Source of the DNA: Xiphydria camelus
Taxonomy: Eukaryota > Arthropoda > Insecta > Hymenoptera > Xiphydriidae
NCBI GenBank assembly: GCA_963678675.1
Contig: OY783199.1
Location: 5,773,501 to 5,837,500 of the forward strand
Direction: 5' to 3'
Length of the DNA stretch: 64,000 bases
Shown here: positions 12,501 through 27,500 of the stretch, piece after piece
Layout of the letters: each line of letters starts with the position of its first letter
Position numbering within the stretch: position 1 is the stretch's first letter
Notes under the pieces: generated by a model
Databases searched by the model: none
What the model was told of the DNA's origin: nothing
What the model saw: only the letters and a program-made list of their open reading frames with translations
Translations under genes and position numbers: made by a program

Positions 12501-15500
12501 ATATATTTGCTTGGTTATCCGATTTTTGCCGTGCACTGTGCTCACATGTTTAACGAATCCATAATTTTATTGTGTATCGCAGTAATTGTAAACATCATTC
12601 CATTTGGAACGTATAATTACAGCGGAAATAACGTAAAACAAGTTGCACCGAGCGAAATTTAGAACAGAATCGATATATTCGCGCGTGGAATGGAGTTGCA
12701 GTTATTAATGTCACGTTGCAGTAATGCCTGTTATTGAACTCTATTAATTTTTGGATAGATACGGATATATCATCATTTCATTGGGAATAGAGTAGAGTAT
12801 GTATTACATTCGATATCGTGAAACTCTAATAACATTAACACCTATTCTTCCATTGATTACAACTCGACCCTCTATCATTATTTTTAAATTATCCATGCCG
12901 TGCATAAAAAGTCCTATGCTTATGAGAAACCGCCGATTAATTAGGAATTAACTTTAAATAAATTAACGTCAAAAATCCTTTTTAAATTTGTCAGATTTTC
13001 ATATCCACGCGACAATACGCATTCCTTGAGAGCGAAGGAACACCCGGAAAGTGTACAGACAAAGTCAATGTATACCGACGGCCGCGAGAAGAACGATGCG
13101 CAAAGCGCCGCTCGTCGAGTGCACGCGAAGCCGTGCACTCGCACGTCACCGACTACTCTCCGCGCGGGGTGAATCTAATTTGATTTAATTAGAATACATT
13201 TGCCTGGTTAAAAGTTCCTAGCTCTACGGCGGTATATCAGCCTGGTAACTAAATTTATCGAATTATGCGTAGAGCGATCCTCCTCGGAACCCGGTTTTGG
13301 TTGAAGGTTAGGGGGCGGAGAGGGGATAATCCCTAACGATGTACAGCCGTGGGTGGGGGCTATCTCGCCTGGCCTCGGTTCATCCTCCTGAAAAATGTAA
13401 GGGCGGTTTCAACCAGTCCCTTTAACCTCATGCTAGCCGTATTCCTAAGCGGTACGACCGCATTCAAATTTTAACCCTTTGCTCGGCGACAATTTATCGG
13501 CGCTAATTGTAGCAGCCCTCCGCCGGCAATTAGAACGATGAACGCAGACACGATTATACGTCCCGACCTGCGTATCCGTACTTTCGACCGACATTGGTCG
13601 CGAACGCGTGTCATTGGAAGGGTGTATTTCCGATCTATAGAGGGGGAAAAACTCGACAACCCCCTAAGCGGATCATGTTAGCCTGATGGTTGTAGCCGCA
13701 AGCTTTTGTTTCGCTCTCGGGGTTGACGTGGTTGCCATACGTAACGAGGGTGCTTCCGCGACGCGAGAGGATTCGTTTTTCAAATTGACGAGGGGAATTT
13801 TAAAACGAAGGGAAGAATCTCTTTCTCGGTGCCTTAATTTTATTTTAACAGATAATTCTGTTCTGTCAATACGACGAATGTACTTTTGGCGTTTATGCAA
13901 GAATTCTTATTTCCTTTATTTTATGGATTAATTTTGAATTAGGAAAATTCGAATCTACATTCAAACTGTTTTGTGGAATTTTTCTATTCACCGCACACAC
14001 TCATCGTTCCCGAAAGAAATTATTTAACCAATTTTTCAAGGCGCTACTACCCGAGCAAATGTGGCTACGATCGAAGTCTTTTATCAAAGGCTTAACCCTT
14101 TCAATTGCGCGTCGCCTTCGTGAATTAATGTTTATTACATCCTTTGAGTTCGTCGTATAACGACAGGTTCCGTTCGCCTTCAAAGGAGACTCCTATAAAA
14201 AGACTCCCTTTTGATTATGTTACCCTAGTCCGTCAGAACGTAAGCTTTTGTCAAATCCACCCTTCGAAGCTTCAATGAAGCCTTGTACAATTGCCCGTTC
14301 CTCTGTCCCCAATTTGAGGCTCGTCGATCGAACTCCAGGCCTTGTTTGCCATCCTGATCATTCTCTAGATCAGCGCAGAAACTCTGATGCAACTCCCGTT
14401 ATTATACTCTTCTAATAGCAACCACTTTCTTGCCACAGCGCATTATATGCATTTATCAAAAAGGTTACAATGCTTCGAAGAATTATAAACTTTCCAAAGT
14501 CTTCGAGTCAATTATTGTCATACGTCTCTCAGCAGTACGACAACGTGAAAGAGTCTGGCCCGAGCTTAATTTCAATTAAAATTCATAGTGAAATTTTATT
14601 TATCTGATTAATTCCAGTCGAATTTTTTTTTTTAATATATTGAAACACATAATTGAATTTAGTTTACGTCAAGTGATCTTAGCCAAATCCTTTGCACGCA
14701 GCTCTACACCGGGGCAAAATTTTAATCCCTCCTCCTCCGCGGAGCTTTCCCCCTCTAATGATGATTTGAAAGAAACCAACCCCCTGGAAACTCTTTGCTC
14801 CTTCTGGCGTCCTGATGCAGCGAACCGCTATCGCGTTAGAAACTCCAACCCTTTGCTAGCCGGGCGAGAAACGCGAAGGGCCGATTGAGCTCGATCGACG
14901 AGAAACTCCCGTATATCGCATCATCCCCCCATCTTCCCCCCACCGCGTAGTCTCGCGGATTCCGCCGCCGCCGAAATATCCTCTTCCTGCTTTCTGCTTC
15001 TCTACTTCATATGTGGAGGGTAACGTGTCCCCAAGCTACATGTTCTCACGCGCGGCTCGTCGAGCGTCGCGTCGAGTGCGTGTGAGCCCGATAACGCGTG
15101 CGTCAGATGTGTTTGAGATGCTTGTTTTTTCCACTCCCCGTCTTCCTGGCACGCGTGAGGAGCGGAGAATGCATTCTCTCGCTGTGTCGCACGTGCGTTA
15201 CCTTCCTGGTGGGTCGTGGAGTAAAAAGGGCGAGGGAGAGTTTATCGGCACTGCGATAATGACGTCCCACGCGAGCAGTGCACGCGCGCGCGCGCGCGTT
15301 AGCTGTGTTAATCTCTTCCCACCGATTTTGACGTAAGCTATATACGCAGGGTATCATATAAGAAAATGTCACATGCCCACGCTGATGATTTTGTACTGTC
15401 CACGTGTTATACACTAGCAAATACCGCACATTTTCATAAATGTAATTACTATTTACTTAGAACTCAAAATCAAAGTTGTACCTTTTGCGAAAATCCAAAA

Positions 15501-18500
15501 AGGATACGACCACTCTGTAAATTTATTATGATTTCCCTCAGAAAAGTCGTTGATATCTCACTGTTTCTTTGAGAACTTCTCAATTTATCCGTGACTTTCG
15601 GAATTAGCATGAAAAAAATACGTTCAATGGGGTGATCGAAGGTTTAGCTCCAGAGATTTCGATTTTTGTGAAAAATTACCCCTTCATTTGATGCCAAAAA
15701 TCGAAATCTCTGGAATCGATTACCTGACCACGCTCTTATTTATCTTTTCACGCTGTTTATGAAAAACACGGTTATTAGATTGACATCTCAAGGGAAATAT
15801 AAAGTATAATCGATTATGTGTGTGTGCATGAGAAAATTTCTTTCTCATCACTCTCATCTCTGTACTTTTTTTAAGTGTTCTCAATAAATCGGCGATTTTC
15901 CGAATCAGCGTGAAAAAATAAATCAGATAAGATGATCCGGAGTTTAATTTCAGAAATGTTATGTTTTTTACCTCTTCAAACTTTTAAATTTTTCGTAAAA
16001 TTTGAAATCTCTGACATCGATCGCTCGACCACCCTACATATACTTTTCCTCGCGCTAATTCCAGAACAAGTGTTTCTGCATCGCTGAGCTTGTCGGAAAT
16101 TTATTTCAGAAGGTCAGTCTTTCGAATCGATTCAACCCCTTCGAGCAACCGTCTCGGCGGGAGAAGGGGGCGATAGAATCGTTTCAAAAGCCTCCTACGT
16201 CTGCTGCGCTTCTGTTGCGAAAGGTCATAAGAGAGGCTCGCTTTTCTCACAACTTCGATCACATCCCCGGGATTCCGTTATTCGCGCCCACCCGACTGGA
16301 AATTTAGGGACAATGGGCGGGGTCCTTCGAGGGGTCGTTCGATAGCCGTAACCCCTGTTGGGGTTTACTTTCGGCGCGTGTACTTCCTGCCTCGCGTAGT
16401 CTCCTGGTGCGTAAATAGTTCACGCCATGCGCGGAACATTCCACTTTTCACATGCCATGCCATCGCGATCTTCTCGAAACGATTTACGACGCAAACTTAT
16501 TTATTTAGACGCATGGGCGGGAATCGCGCGGAAAAACTTTCGTTCCCTCGTTGCGACGTACCTTGAATAAATAATGGAATAAAATATGAAGGATGGATTT
16601 CATTCAATGGTGTAGACCCATGGGTAAATATTTACATAAGATCCCGTCACGGTATTCTTCATTCCTTCAGGTCCTTTTCACGGGTAGATACGTTTCTTTA
16701 CAGCCTTCAAGATATCGTAATGATTTTGTCTGGAAATCATAAATGGACCAGTAGAAAATTGAGTGTCTTCGATATTTCATTCGCAGAAAATTAAAAATCA
16801 TAGAAATTGGTGAAAATTACTGAGTGGCAAGAGAAATATTTGCGTTAATAAATTTCCTTCATCTAGAGTACTCAATTCCCTGAATGGACGTATGATTGCC
16901 ACGAAAAGTCAGAAATGTCAGTTAGGGAATAAAAGAATTAGCGATTTCCACTATCGAAAATGACATCTGGTGGCAGAATCTGGAACTAGTCTATTTGGGT
17001 TCCAGGTGTAAAAAAACGTGGCTTTTGCATGACGTGTGGTTTGTTTTCAGAAATAGTTTGAAATAGAATAGTGAAACGGTGAAACTTTAAAAATGTCAAA
17101 AAGTAAGCCTGAATATTGTCCACGAAAAGATTCACATTTTTCTTCAGCCACAGTGCCATACAAAATCACGTGCTTTGCTTGGAGCACTTCTTCACCTTCA
17201 CAGAAGTTCCTCGAATCTGCGTTACACTTCCCGTAATTAAATATTGTCTTTAATTTTAAACACGGCATATTCTAATAATAGTAATGTCGTAATATAACAA
17301 AAATGTTGAGTAGAACGCAAAAACACCAGTAACACACTACAGCTGTGCGGTTGTTTACAAAATGAACCCAAATAGGACGGCCATTTGCATAACTACTTTG
17401 GTGCCACCATCGGTAGTGGAAATCGCCAATACCCTGGCGAGTCCTTGCGTAGGTTCCGTTGGGTCTAGGTAGAAATCCACGACATCCAGGACAACCCTTG
17501 ATATTCCGCACCCTCCCCGACTCGTCTGCTCGCCTGATACCTAACTAGACCACTTCGCCCAGAATTGGTAACCCTTTTCTTGTCGTTACGTCAACCCAAA
17601 CGAACCGTCGACCCCTCGTAATTCATTGGAAATACTCCCCGAAGGCGAGAGCGACGTTGGTTGACGTTCAAGTGCAACCTGTTCGAACGCTCGGCCACTT
17701 TGAGCTTTTAATTTAGTCGATTTTACAACCACTTGTCCCAGCCCAACCCTGCTTTATGACCTGCTCGTCCAACAATGAACCCTCGAACCTTTGCCCTCAT
17801 TTCCAAACTTTTAATAATTACCCGCCTGTGACCCCGAAATATACGAATACCGCCGTCTCGCTGTACAACCGCTGTAGACGCGTCGATGGTTAATCACTGC
17901 CGACATTTCAGAACACTTCTCCTGGGCGTATGCTACCCTGGCCACTAATTAGGGATTCCTATTCAATGAATTTAAATCCCAGGGGCGATTCAACTCGCTA
18001 GAGGCCTGCGGGATGGGTCTCCCCTCTCCCTTTCTCTCCCGAGCACTACGGATAGACTCTGATTATAATTTAAATGCCAGCTCGGTCTTTGTACGCATCC
18101 GTCTCTCTGGAAACTTTCTCGCTTTATGATCCGAAGCTGTGCCTCGGAGAAATTTGACGGTCCCTTTCAGTGCGATCGCGTTGCAGTTTATCGGAATGTA
18201 TTTACGTACATTTACTAATCGTAAACGGAACGGAGCGTTTAAAATCTCCGTGTCACAATGCGCATTGCGATCGCCGGGCCACGCTTCCTGTCTTCCTAAT
18301 GCCCCGGTCACGCTTCGAGCTGAAATTTCACGCGTAATCGTGAATCCGTCGTAAATTATTTCCACGCTTGGCTCGCTCTCAAAACGTTCGCACTGCGGGG
18401 GTGGTTTTGAATCCGTCTCGCTGCTCCTACTCTCCTAGTGTACCGTCACGCTTTAAGCTCGATTTTCACACGCTCGATGCTTTTAGTGCTTCCCTGTATG

Positions 18501-21500
18501 ATTGCAGCCATGGTCTCGACTGATTTCGAGGCGTTGTCACTTGCAAATTGATCGACTGCCAATCGAGTTCTTGCGCTCGCATCATACACTGTTTATTTTC
18601 AAAATACATTCATATACCCCTTTAATCAAGAATTCCTTTATTCGACTAAAAGCTTATTTGCTCAAAAAACATTTATTTCATTCGTGTGAATTTTGCGCGT
18701 GATCTAAATAAATATTTATTCAAATATATCTATCAAACTTCGCATTATTTTAATTACGTAAATATTTATTTAGATTAAATGAAGGTGATGGGCAGTCTCG
18801 AACGAAGAAATATGATTTTCTCAGTATATCCTTTGTTTTATATGTTTAAAAAAATTATTCAACGCTTCCTCAGAGCCCTCCTCGGGGGTTAGTTCCTAGC
18901 AGAGCCTGCATCCCTAATACGGGATACCAGAAATTTGACCGTTGGCAAAGAATCTTTCTCACGGTCGTGTATCGGGCGCGGGATAGGCGGTCTTCGGGGT
19001 CTCGTAGGAGGATAGTATTTTTTCGAGGAAGAAGGAGCCTCCACTGATCCGAAGGAATTTCCCGCAGGCTCCTCGAAATTCGAGTCGCGACAGACATCCG
19101 CCTCGCGGGGTGTAGCGAGCAATAATTCGTAGATTTACGCGCACCCGCGCCGGCATGAAGAATTTCCGAAGAGAAGACGCCACCTCGACGGTGCCCTTTC
19201 TCGCACAGGGCGCGTCTGGTAACGAAAATTCGAGCCTCGTGGGCGTCGAAATTCCTGGAAATCACCGGCCCGAGTCACAATGGCTCGACGGGCGATTTCT
19301 CGAGAGAGGTCCTCCCTCTACCCCGTCGCGCCTGCTTTCGAGGAGGAGATCCGCGAAGGCTCTCCTCTTCATCCTCCTACGGTGCCGCCGCGTCACTTTG
19401 CGTTTCGTGGGAACATGGGAAATCGTAGCCGGGCCGTGAGAACGCAGCTTCCACGCGCGACCAGTTCTTCTCAGAGCTACTAGGGAACCATTCGACTTCA
19501 AGAAGTCTTATGGGGAACACGTGGGAACCCCGTACGCGAGGGTTGTCCATGCGCGGAGGTCGTCGACGACATTTCTTCGACGGCGAAGCCCTTCTTCCCT
19601 GATACTCGAGAGTAATTATCGCTGATGACGATTTTATTAAGTATTGGGGTGGTGGATTTGAAAATTCGTATGCACTGGTTGGTCAAGTCGTTCTGTGTCA
19701 TTCTAGGATCACCAATTGAGCTGTACGCATTGAGAGAAATAATTGCTGGTGCCAAAAAACATATTTTCTTCAATAAAAAATATAATGTACTTACATGATT
19801 ACAGGGTCAAATCATGGTTTTCTTTGTGCAAGAATATATTTGATGGGCTCGGAGTAATTATATTTATTTTACGCAGAAAGAATTTCTTTTTCCCTCGATG
19901 GTATTCTTGAATCAAGAATATATATTCTTCGATCAAGAGTCTGTATTCTTAAACATTTGTAAGATCATAATATGTTCTTCGTTCGAGAAATATTTTTTTG
20001 ATTCTAGCAATTATTTCTCTCGGTGTACAGATGATCGAGCTGATCCATTTTCTTTTCCGGCATAACGAAAGCTTTGAACGATTTCTGATATTAACGATCA
20101 ACGATTTCTCGTAAACTTCCATTTTTTTATATCACCCTGTAAACCTCCGAGTCCCAACTTCAACGTCTCTACCCGCCACCCTTCGACCCGTCGCCGAAGA
20201 CACATCTCCTCGGGCTTGTTGGTCACTTGGTAACCCTGAGAAACGTAAGCCACCGTTCGGACTTTGGTTCTCACGCTCGCTCCTCCGAGTCTGCCTTCCT
20301 CGGATGATCCGGGCGCGCGAGGCGTCGTCGTCTTCGGCGACGGCGTTATTAATATCCTCGAAGGGTATCCGAGAGGCGCGTTCCTTTCTCAAAATTCCTC
20401 GACGCCATCTGCTCGGTCCCTCGTAAAAATGTCTCCCTCCTCCCGAATTCAACGTCGAGCGAGATATTTCGACCGACGCGGGCGTCTCTTCTCTTTCCTT
20501 TTTTTTTTTCTTTCTTCGCACAGCACTCACCTTCGATACCTTTCCCTCCCTTCTCCCTCTTAACGTCTATACATAATATATAGGCGAACCCGTAACGGTA
20601 TCGGCAAAATCGACGTGGCAGGCTCTTTTCCAAATTTACATTCATCGACTATGCAAGGTCCTACCGAGGACGCGATCCTCGGTTGGATGTTCCTTTACCG
20701 ATTTCTCACGGAGCGTGAGAAAGCCGCGACGCTTTCATAATCTTCCTCGGGGTGCTTCGCGATGATAGCTCAAGGGAAAAGAGGTCCTTTGGAAGGTTCG
20801 GGGAAATATCTTATTTTTTTTTGCCGAGATGAAGAGCGCCGATTTTGGGTCGTGGCCGACGGGGACACGCGGGGTCGAGGATGTCGGATGTAATTCACAC
20901 AGAGAAGGATCGCGACCGATCCTCGGCTCGTCGTTTCGTGGGATCGAAGGTAGTAGAATTTCGAGCGTGAGAATGCACCGAATCTCGAGGTGTCGGGGTT
21001 CCTTCTCACGGACACCAGAGGATCATGACGAGAGAGCGGATGATCTCGAAAATTTTGAACCGAGAGGGCGTGTCTCGGTCGGCGGTTCATGTGGAAAATT
21101 ACCAACGATTTTCTTCGGGAATGTCGCCCGGCGTCTTCCTCGCCGTGAGAAGCGATCGTTCCCTCTCGGCGTCGGGGACTCACCTTCCCATGGATAACAG
21201 AGAAATAGAAGGCGCGAGGAGACGTTTCGAAATTTGAAACCGTGAAACGAGAGCTCGACGTTCCTGGAAGGCACGAATCGAAACCGTTTCACGCGTGCGT
21301 GATAACGCGAAGTATGTATAATATTATATATATGTATGTCAGTTCACTGAACTACACATGATACGTTGACGAATTTCGCACCGATCCCTGATCCGTCTCT
21401 TTGACTCCAATTACTCATTATTCTTCTCTCAGGCGTCACGGAAAAATGTAGTGGCTTTAAATTGTTTCTAAATATTTCCAGAGAACTCAACTTTTACTTC

Positions 21501-24500
21501 CTCTGAAGACTATTTAACACTTTTACTACTAGATCTTCCTAGTGTCTATTACTATAATACTAAATGCAGTTGTGTACCAAATTTGATACACACAGTAGTA
21601 AAAGTGTTAAAAATGTTCCGAGTGGATCAAAACTTCTCTCTATCGCATTTCTGTGATTTTATTGGTTGATACCGTTAGAAAGTTTCGCCAAAATGTTCAC
21701 CTCCAATCCCCATCTGTATTCCTATTCCTTGTATACACTACACTTCCTTCGATAGAATGGAGGAACGAGCAGTACAATGGTATAGATGGAAAACCCCCTG
21801 ACAATATAATCCCATTGTCTCCAGGGGTATTTCCTACCTGATCCTTTGACTATTGCGCTCCATCGTTGCGATGGGTCGATCCGCTTTTTCAATACCGGTT
21901 TACACGAGATATCTTGATCCACATATCGCAGACATTTTATTTGATTACACAAGAAGCAAACACATGTAGATTAGTTCACTAGAATGAACATTGAGAACGA
22001 CTCTAGAATATCGTCTTATCTGGGGAATTTCGGGTCAGAGAAACAATTTCATTTGTATTCTCATACTCCTATACTTTTTTCTACATAAAATAACGTGAAA
22101 AGACGATTCGCGCGAGTCTTAAATCAACGCCTAAAAATGACTGCTCGGTCCGTGGGTATTGGTACAAAAGCAGGGAGGCGTTCCCTGGTTCACCAAGCGA
22201 GACCTCGTCGGTAAGAAGACCTTCTTGCGTCGTATAGTTGCCTAGTCGAAATGGTACCACATGCCTCGACGAGTGTTAACCCTTTCTCCGTTTGATGAAC
22301 CCAGCAAAGTGGTTCTCCATTCGCGAAGATCCAGTCGACTTCCGGGATTCGTCCTTGATTTTAGAATAAATGTCAAAATTATTCTGCAATTAATTCTCGA
22401 AAAATGGGAGCCAACTTCGAGATTGTAGTGAAATTCAATGGAAAGGATCTAGATGATTTTTCCAAATTTTCAAGACTGATATCACTCGACCTTCTTCCCT
22501 TTACGAACCCCTGTCTGTGGTACCAACAAAAATGAATCCTTCCGGGGGGAAAACTCGTTGGGCTACTTACCCCCGTGGTCCTTCGAAGAACTTCCTACCA
22601 GCTCGTGAGATCCTGGTAGAAAGTCTTCGATTAATTCGTGTTTACAATGTTCCTCACGCCTCCCGACAAATTCTAATGGACCATTAACGATGGGCGGCCG
22701 TCGTTTAATAAAGTCCGCCGCTGAGGGGAATCTACGAACGTGCGTGGGACACTAAACAAGAGATTAATATTATCGTCTTTCGGCATTCCCGCCAATCGTG
22801 GTAGATGGGTACGCCGTGTGTGCGCTTTCTGCAGATCCATGCAGTCCTGTTACATCGAGGGTATGAAATTTCCGTTAACATATTTTCGTACGCTGAATAC
22901 CATTCGAACGGGGTTCGTTCATAATTTCTGTCCGTAGAATAACGAACCTATGACTCTTCGATATTTTTGGATCTAACATCATTTCAACGATCATTCATAT
23001 TTCATAAGAAAGTTTACCATTATTTTTACAGGAATGTAATGTTTGCTAAAATAATGTTGAAACTTCCGAATTTGTGGTAACTAGCCTCAAATTGACATAA
23101 TTATATTTGGTCGCCTTATCTCATTGAAGTGATCGAACAAATAACCGATTCGTCAACCGATCTACCTATTAAAATGATTATTACAGCCTGTTTTTCATCT
23201 CTCCTCGAATGAAGGACCCACCATCGAACCTTGACGACTAAAATGTGAGATTGCCGATCTTCCTGTATTTTCAAAAGGTTCCCCAAGTCTTCTGAGTTCC
23301 TGATAGAAAATCTTCGACTAATTCGTATTTACAGCTCTTTTCACGCCTCCCAATAAATTTTAATGAGATAAGAAAAACGAGTGTTGGCTAGCCTCGACAG
23401 AACCGTCATAGCTGCGCCAACAATGGTAAAATCGAACGATCCCATCAAATTCCCCCGGGGTACCGGCGGTACCGGTACCGCGTACGCGCCTTTGCTAACT
23501 TCTCCGGCTTCTCGTGTCCATGTTATCCTGCTATATTGGGAGCATAAAATGTCCGTTGAAAAATATTCGAATGCTTGGTACGCAGCATACTCGCCTGCGC
23601 GCAATTCGACTTAGTATTTATTGCGAAGGTTCGTACGCCTAGGGAACGCGATCGAATTATCGCGCACGCGTATATCGCGGATTGAATGTCTCAGAATGTC
23701 GACTATCTATCCGTGAGAATTGAGATGACTCAAACTTTTCGACCGCCCGTAGTACATTTAAATCGCGAGCGCGCCATGCGATGCTCAGGATGGGGCGCAG
23801 GGAAAACTCCCTCTTCTTAAAGGCGAACCCAGGTTTTCCTAAATTTGGTTCCAAACTGCTTATGCTAGCCTTGGAAGCTTGTTTACCAAAGTCATTTCTT
23901 CTAAATAGGGGGAATTCTCGAACACACTGTCGGAAGGGAACCCGGCGGTCGGTTACCTGAAACACCAGTATCCCTCGAAACCGTTTCAAGGGAGACCGCT
24001 CTCTGTGTCATGGTTCCCTAGTCCGGGATAGCGACAAGTAGTGAGATTTTTAACCCTTTCGGTCCAACGACCGTACCATAAACATAATTACGATTCGTGA
24101 GGCGTACGCACGTGTCTTTCAAGAGTTTGAAAACATTCATGCACCAATTCCCCGCGCACGGATAACTCGATCGTCCTTTTTAAAGGGGTTCAGCCATTCT
24201 CGGAGAGATGGGGACTGCGTCGTATGGGATAGTTCTCTCATGGTAAAAAACGTATGTCATAGGTATGTTGCAAACATTTTTTTTTAAATAAAGACAAGCT
24301 ACTTGATTTCGAAGTACTCCTTAGGGTTATATCGAAAACCAAAATCTCTGAGATCGATCGCCCAATCACCCTATCTTATGTATTTTTTTGCTCTGATTAC
24401 GAAAAGCATAATTATTAGATCGATATCTCAGAGGCAATATAACATACTATCAGGGATTTTATGGACAGACATTTTTTTTTATAAAATCATCGAGATCTCG

Positions 24501-27500
24501 ATGTTCTTCTGACATTTCCTCAATAAATCGGTGATTTTCAGAGAAGTAGTGTGAAAAAGTACATCCACTAGGATGGTCTCGAAATTAATTCTAGAAATTT
24601 TAATTTTCGGTGAAATGCTAAGGGTTGAAATGTACTAGAACCCCTTTCTTCCTTCTGCAAGCCTAATATTCCTGTTTACAGGAAACACTTCTTCACATGC
24701 AGATAACCACGTTGCTTTTACGAATGATGATGACGAGAGACGATTGACTCGTTACGTTGAACTCAAAAATCCTTCTTCGGTTTACCGCCCTTCCTTAAAA
24801 AGACTTTCGAGCGATTTCTACCAGCCTGTGAGTTTCATTGCCAGAAATCGTCATTGTGAATAGGCGTCTTCTTTCAACCGAGAAATTGTTGTGTACCTGT
24901 GGCATTGTCGAAATCTTTTTGTTGCGAGGATCAAAAGAAAATCAGAGTGACTAACGTTAAGGATCTCTTGCTCCTCGCGCAGTCCCTCCTTTCCAATAGC
25001 CAGGACTACTTCCCAGATCCTCATGTTAACCTGGGATAGTTGTTTACGCAAGTAATTTCAATGAATAGGGTGTTAAATGACCATAAAATTGACCGCAAAT
25101 GCAGGGTTACTACCCGTGACATCCCGAAGACCTACGGTCTTTGAAAAGAGGGTGGCCCGGAACGGACCTGTTATCCTGTTAAGTAAATGGAGCACGTTCC
25201 TCGTATTCTTCCTTCCGTATATTTAATATCCCATTCTTTTTAAATTAGATATCCCTCACTCTCAAAGAAAAACTTCAATATTGACATTTTCATGGAACAG
25301 AAAATTTATCTCATCCACATAAAAACGCTAATACCTTTCATCCCCTTTGATTTATTCGATTTTTGGACTCTCCTTTCAGACCGAAAATTATTATTAATTC
25401 AAAGGATTTCCGTCGCCTTGGCTGGCTTATTTATTAATGTTATTTTCACGAACGGAAAAATCATTATTCGCCATAAAATCCGCTTTAGCGAAATTCGCTA
25501 TACCTCCTGAAACCTCAGAGGAGAGCCGCCCACCTGGGCATGGTGCCCTGCTATATAAACGGAGCAAGTTCCCCAAACTTTCAACCCTTCCTCAACTAAT
25601 TTGTAACCCTATTTGCAAAGATTATTTACGTTTGCTTGTTCAATGGCATCTTCCACTCTCGCACTTTACACGACATTCTCTCCTTCTCTTTCTTTTTTCA
25701 GCTCTCTGACAGGAAATATAACGTAATATTATTCGTGTACGCGAACGATGGTTGCTTTCGCTATCTAGTCTCATTTTGCATGGTAACGCGAAAGGACCAA
25801 CTCTCGCGATCCATGCATAAGACATTGAATAATTAAAACGAACGACCAAAAAAATTCCAGCGAGCCAGACGTACCTTCCAAGCCCTTACACGGGCTCGCT
25901 ACACCTTCTCGAGACCTATATGCCCCTGCTGCAAATATTCTCCGTAGATGCCCCTTGGAGCCGGCGTTCTCACGCTGCAGCAGCAGCAGCAACAAGCGCC
26001 AAAGACGGTTGGGATTTTTTCTACGAACAACTGGTCGAGGAGGATCCCGAGGATTTAACGGTCTTCCCTTTTTTCTTCCGACGGCCGTCTTGAAGAGATT
26101 ATCTCGGATCCTGGATCACGGAGCAACAAACGCATTCCTCGGTGGGAGCAGGGTGTAATCACCTCGACAAACAGCTGTTCCCTCGACACTAGGCGACTGC
26201 CCCGAGGAGAATCTTAAGAGGGAGAATGTCTTTGACGCGTGGAACGGACGAGGACGTTGTGGTGTGGTCACTCTCGAGTGGACACACCCTATCCGTCTCT
26301 CCATTCTAACGTCATTTCAAAAACCGTTATAGCACGGTCCCCGTTTTATCGCAGCTATAAATTAATAATCATAAACTCGATCTAGCCACGCCTCTGCCGC
26401 CCCTACGCGAGCATCGGCTACGAGGTGGCGCACGTAGGTACGCGCACCTGACTCCAGGCGAGCACCTTGCGCGTCGCGCACGCTCGATCGCCCCGACGGG
26501 GGTAGCACAGCAAGGCACGGCGCAGGTGTCGACCTCCTCCCGCGTACTCCTGCTTCCTCCGAGGATCCATAGGGGGTGGTTCTTGCTCCGCTGCCCGCCA
26601 GAACCCCGATAGAGAACCTCCTTCGTTCCTGTGCACTCCTGGTATCGGAAGCGCCACGCGCCTTCGCCGTTTTCCCACGCGCCCTCGCTTCGTTCTCACG
26701 CGCCGCGTTCCCGTCGCTCCGTCCGACCGATTTTTTCACTCGTCTCACGTGAGAAAAAATCGTTTCGCGAATCCCACGAACGAACGGCCAACCGACGGGG
26801 TCGCTCCGCGACACTGGTCGGCCGTGCGCGGGTGGTGGCGGTTGGTGGTGGCGGTTGGTGGTGGCGGCGATGGCGACTTCTTGGACGGACATGGAGTCCT
26901 GGCCGCGCGGGGTTTCGATTTCTCGTGTTCCCGGTGACTCTCCCACGGTGCAATCCCGTGGGAACGATTTAATTGGTTGGGAAGCCGAGAGACCCGAGAG
27001 GCTCCGGCCGTGCTGCGCCAGAATCTTATCTCCTCCTTCTACCGATCTCCTCTCCTCCTTCCCACCCGTCCCTCCTCCGCCGCGCTTCGCTTAACCCTCG
27101 GCTTCGGGATCGCTTCGACGAGGGGGACCCTGCGTCAAATTTAATTCCACCATAAAATTGACCCTTATCCACGATCGCGCCCTCTCGTCGTCCGGCTCCA
27201 CGTGACGTCCGATCGTCCGGGTCGTAATGGAGCGCGCTCGGGACGCCTGTGTAATTGAGATTCCTCTTTCTCGGAGAGAGGCGGTTAGTTATCGCGGCGG
27301 GGCAAGAAAGTCGTTTTGAAAATATGTTCATTGAAACGTAGACTTCGTCCGTGATCTTTCAGCCCCTATCCCAACGATGAGTAATTATTTCTAGAATGAT
27401 TCGGTAATGAATAAGCGGCCTCGCAGTCTACGAGACAATATTGTCCGAGTTGCGTCGCGATATTTCTACTTGTCGCAACCGCAGAACATCTTTTTATCGC

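Noticed and set aside
26362..26946. 194-codon open frame on the minus strand
   Set aside because: Lies in the CpG-rich block where both strands stay open because stops are rare. Arg/Gly/Ala-rich low-complexity product with no domain.
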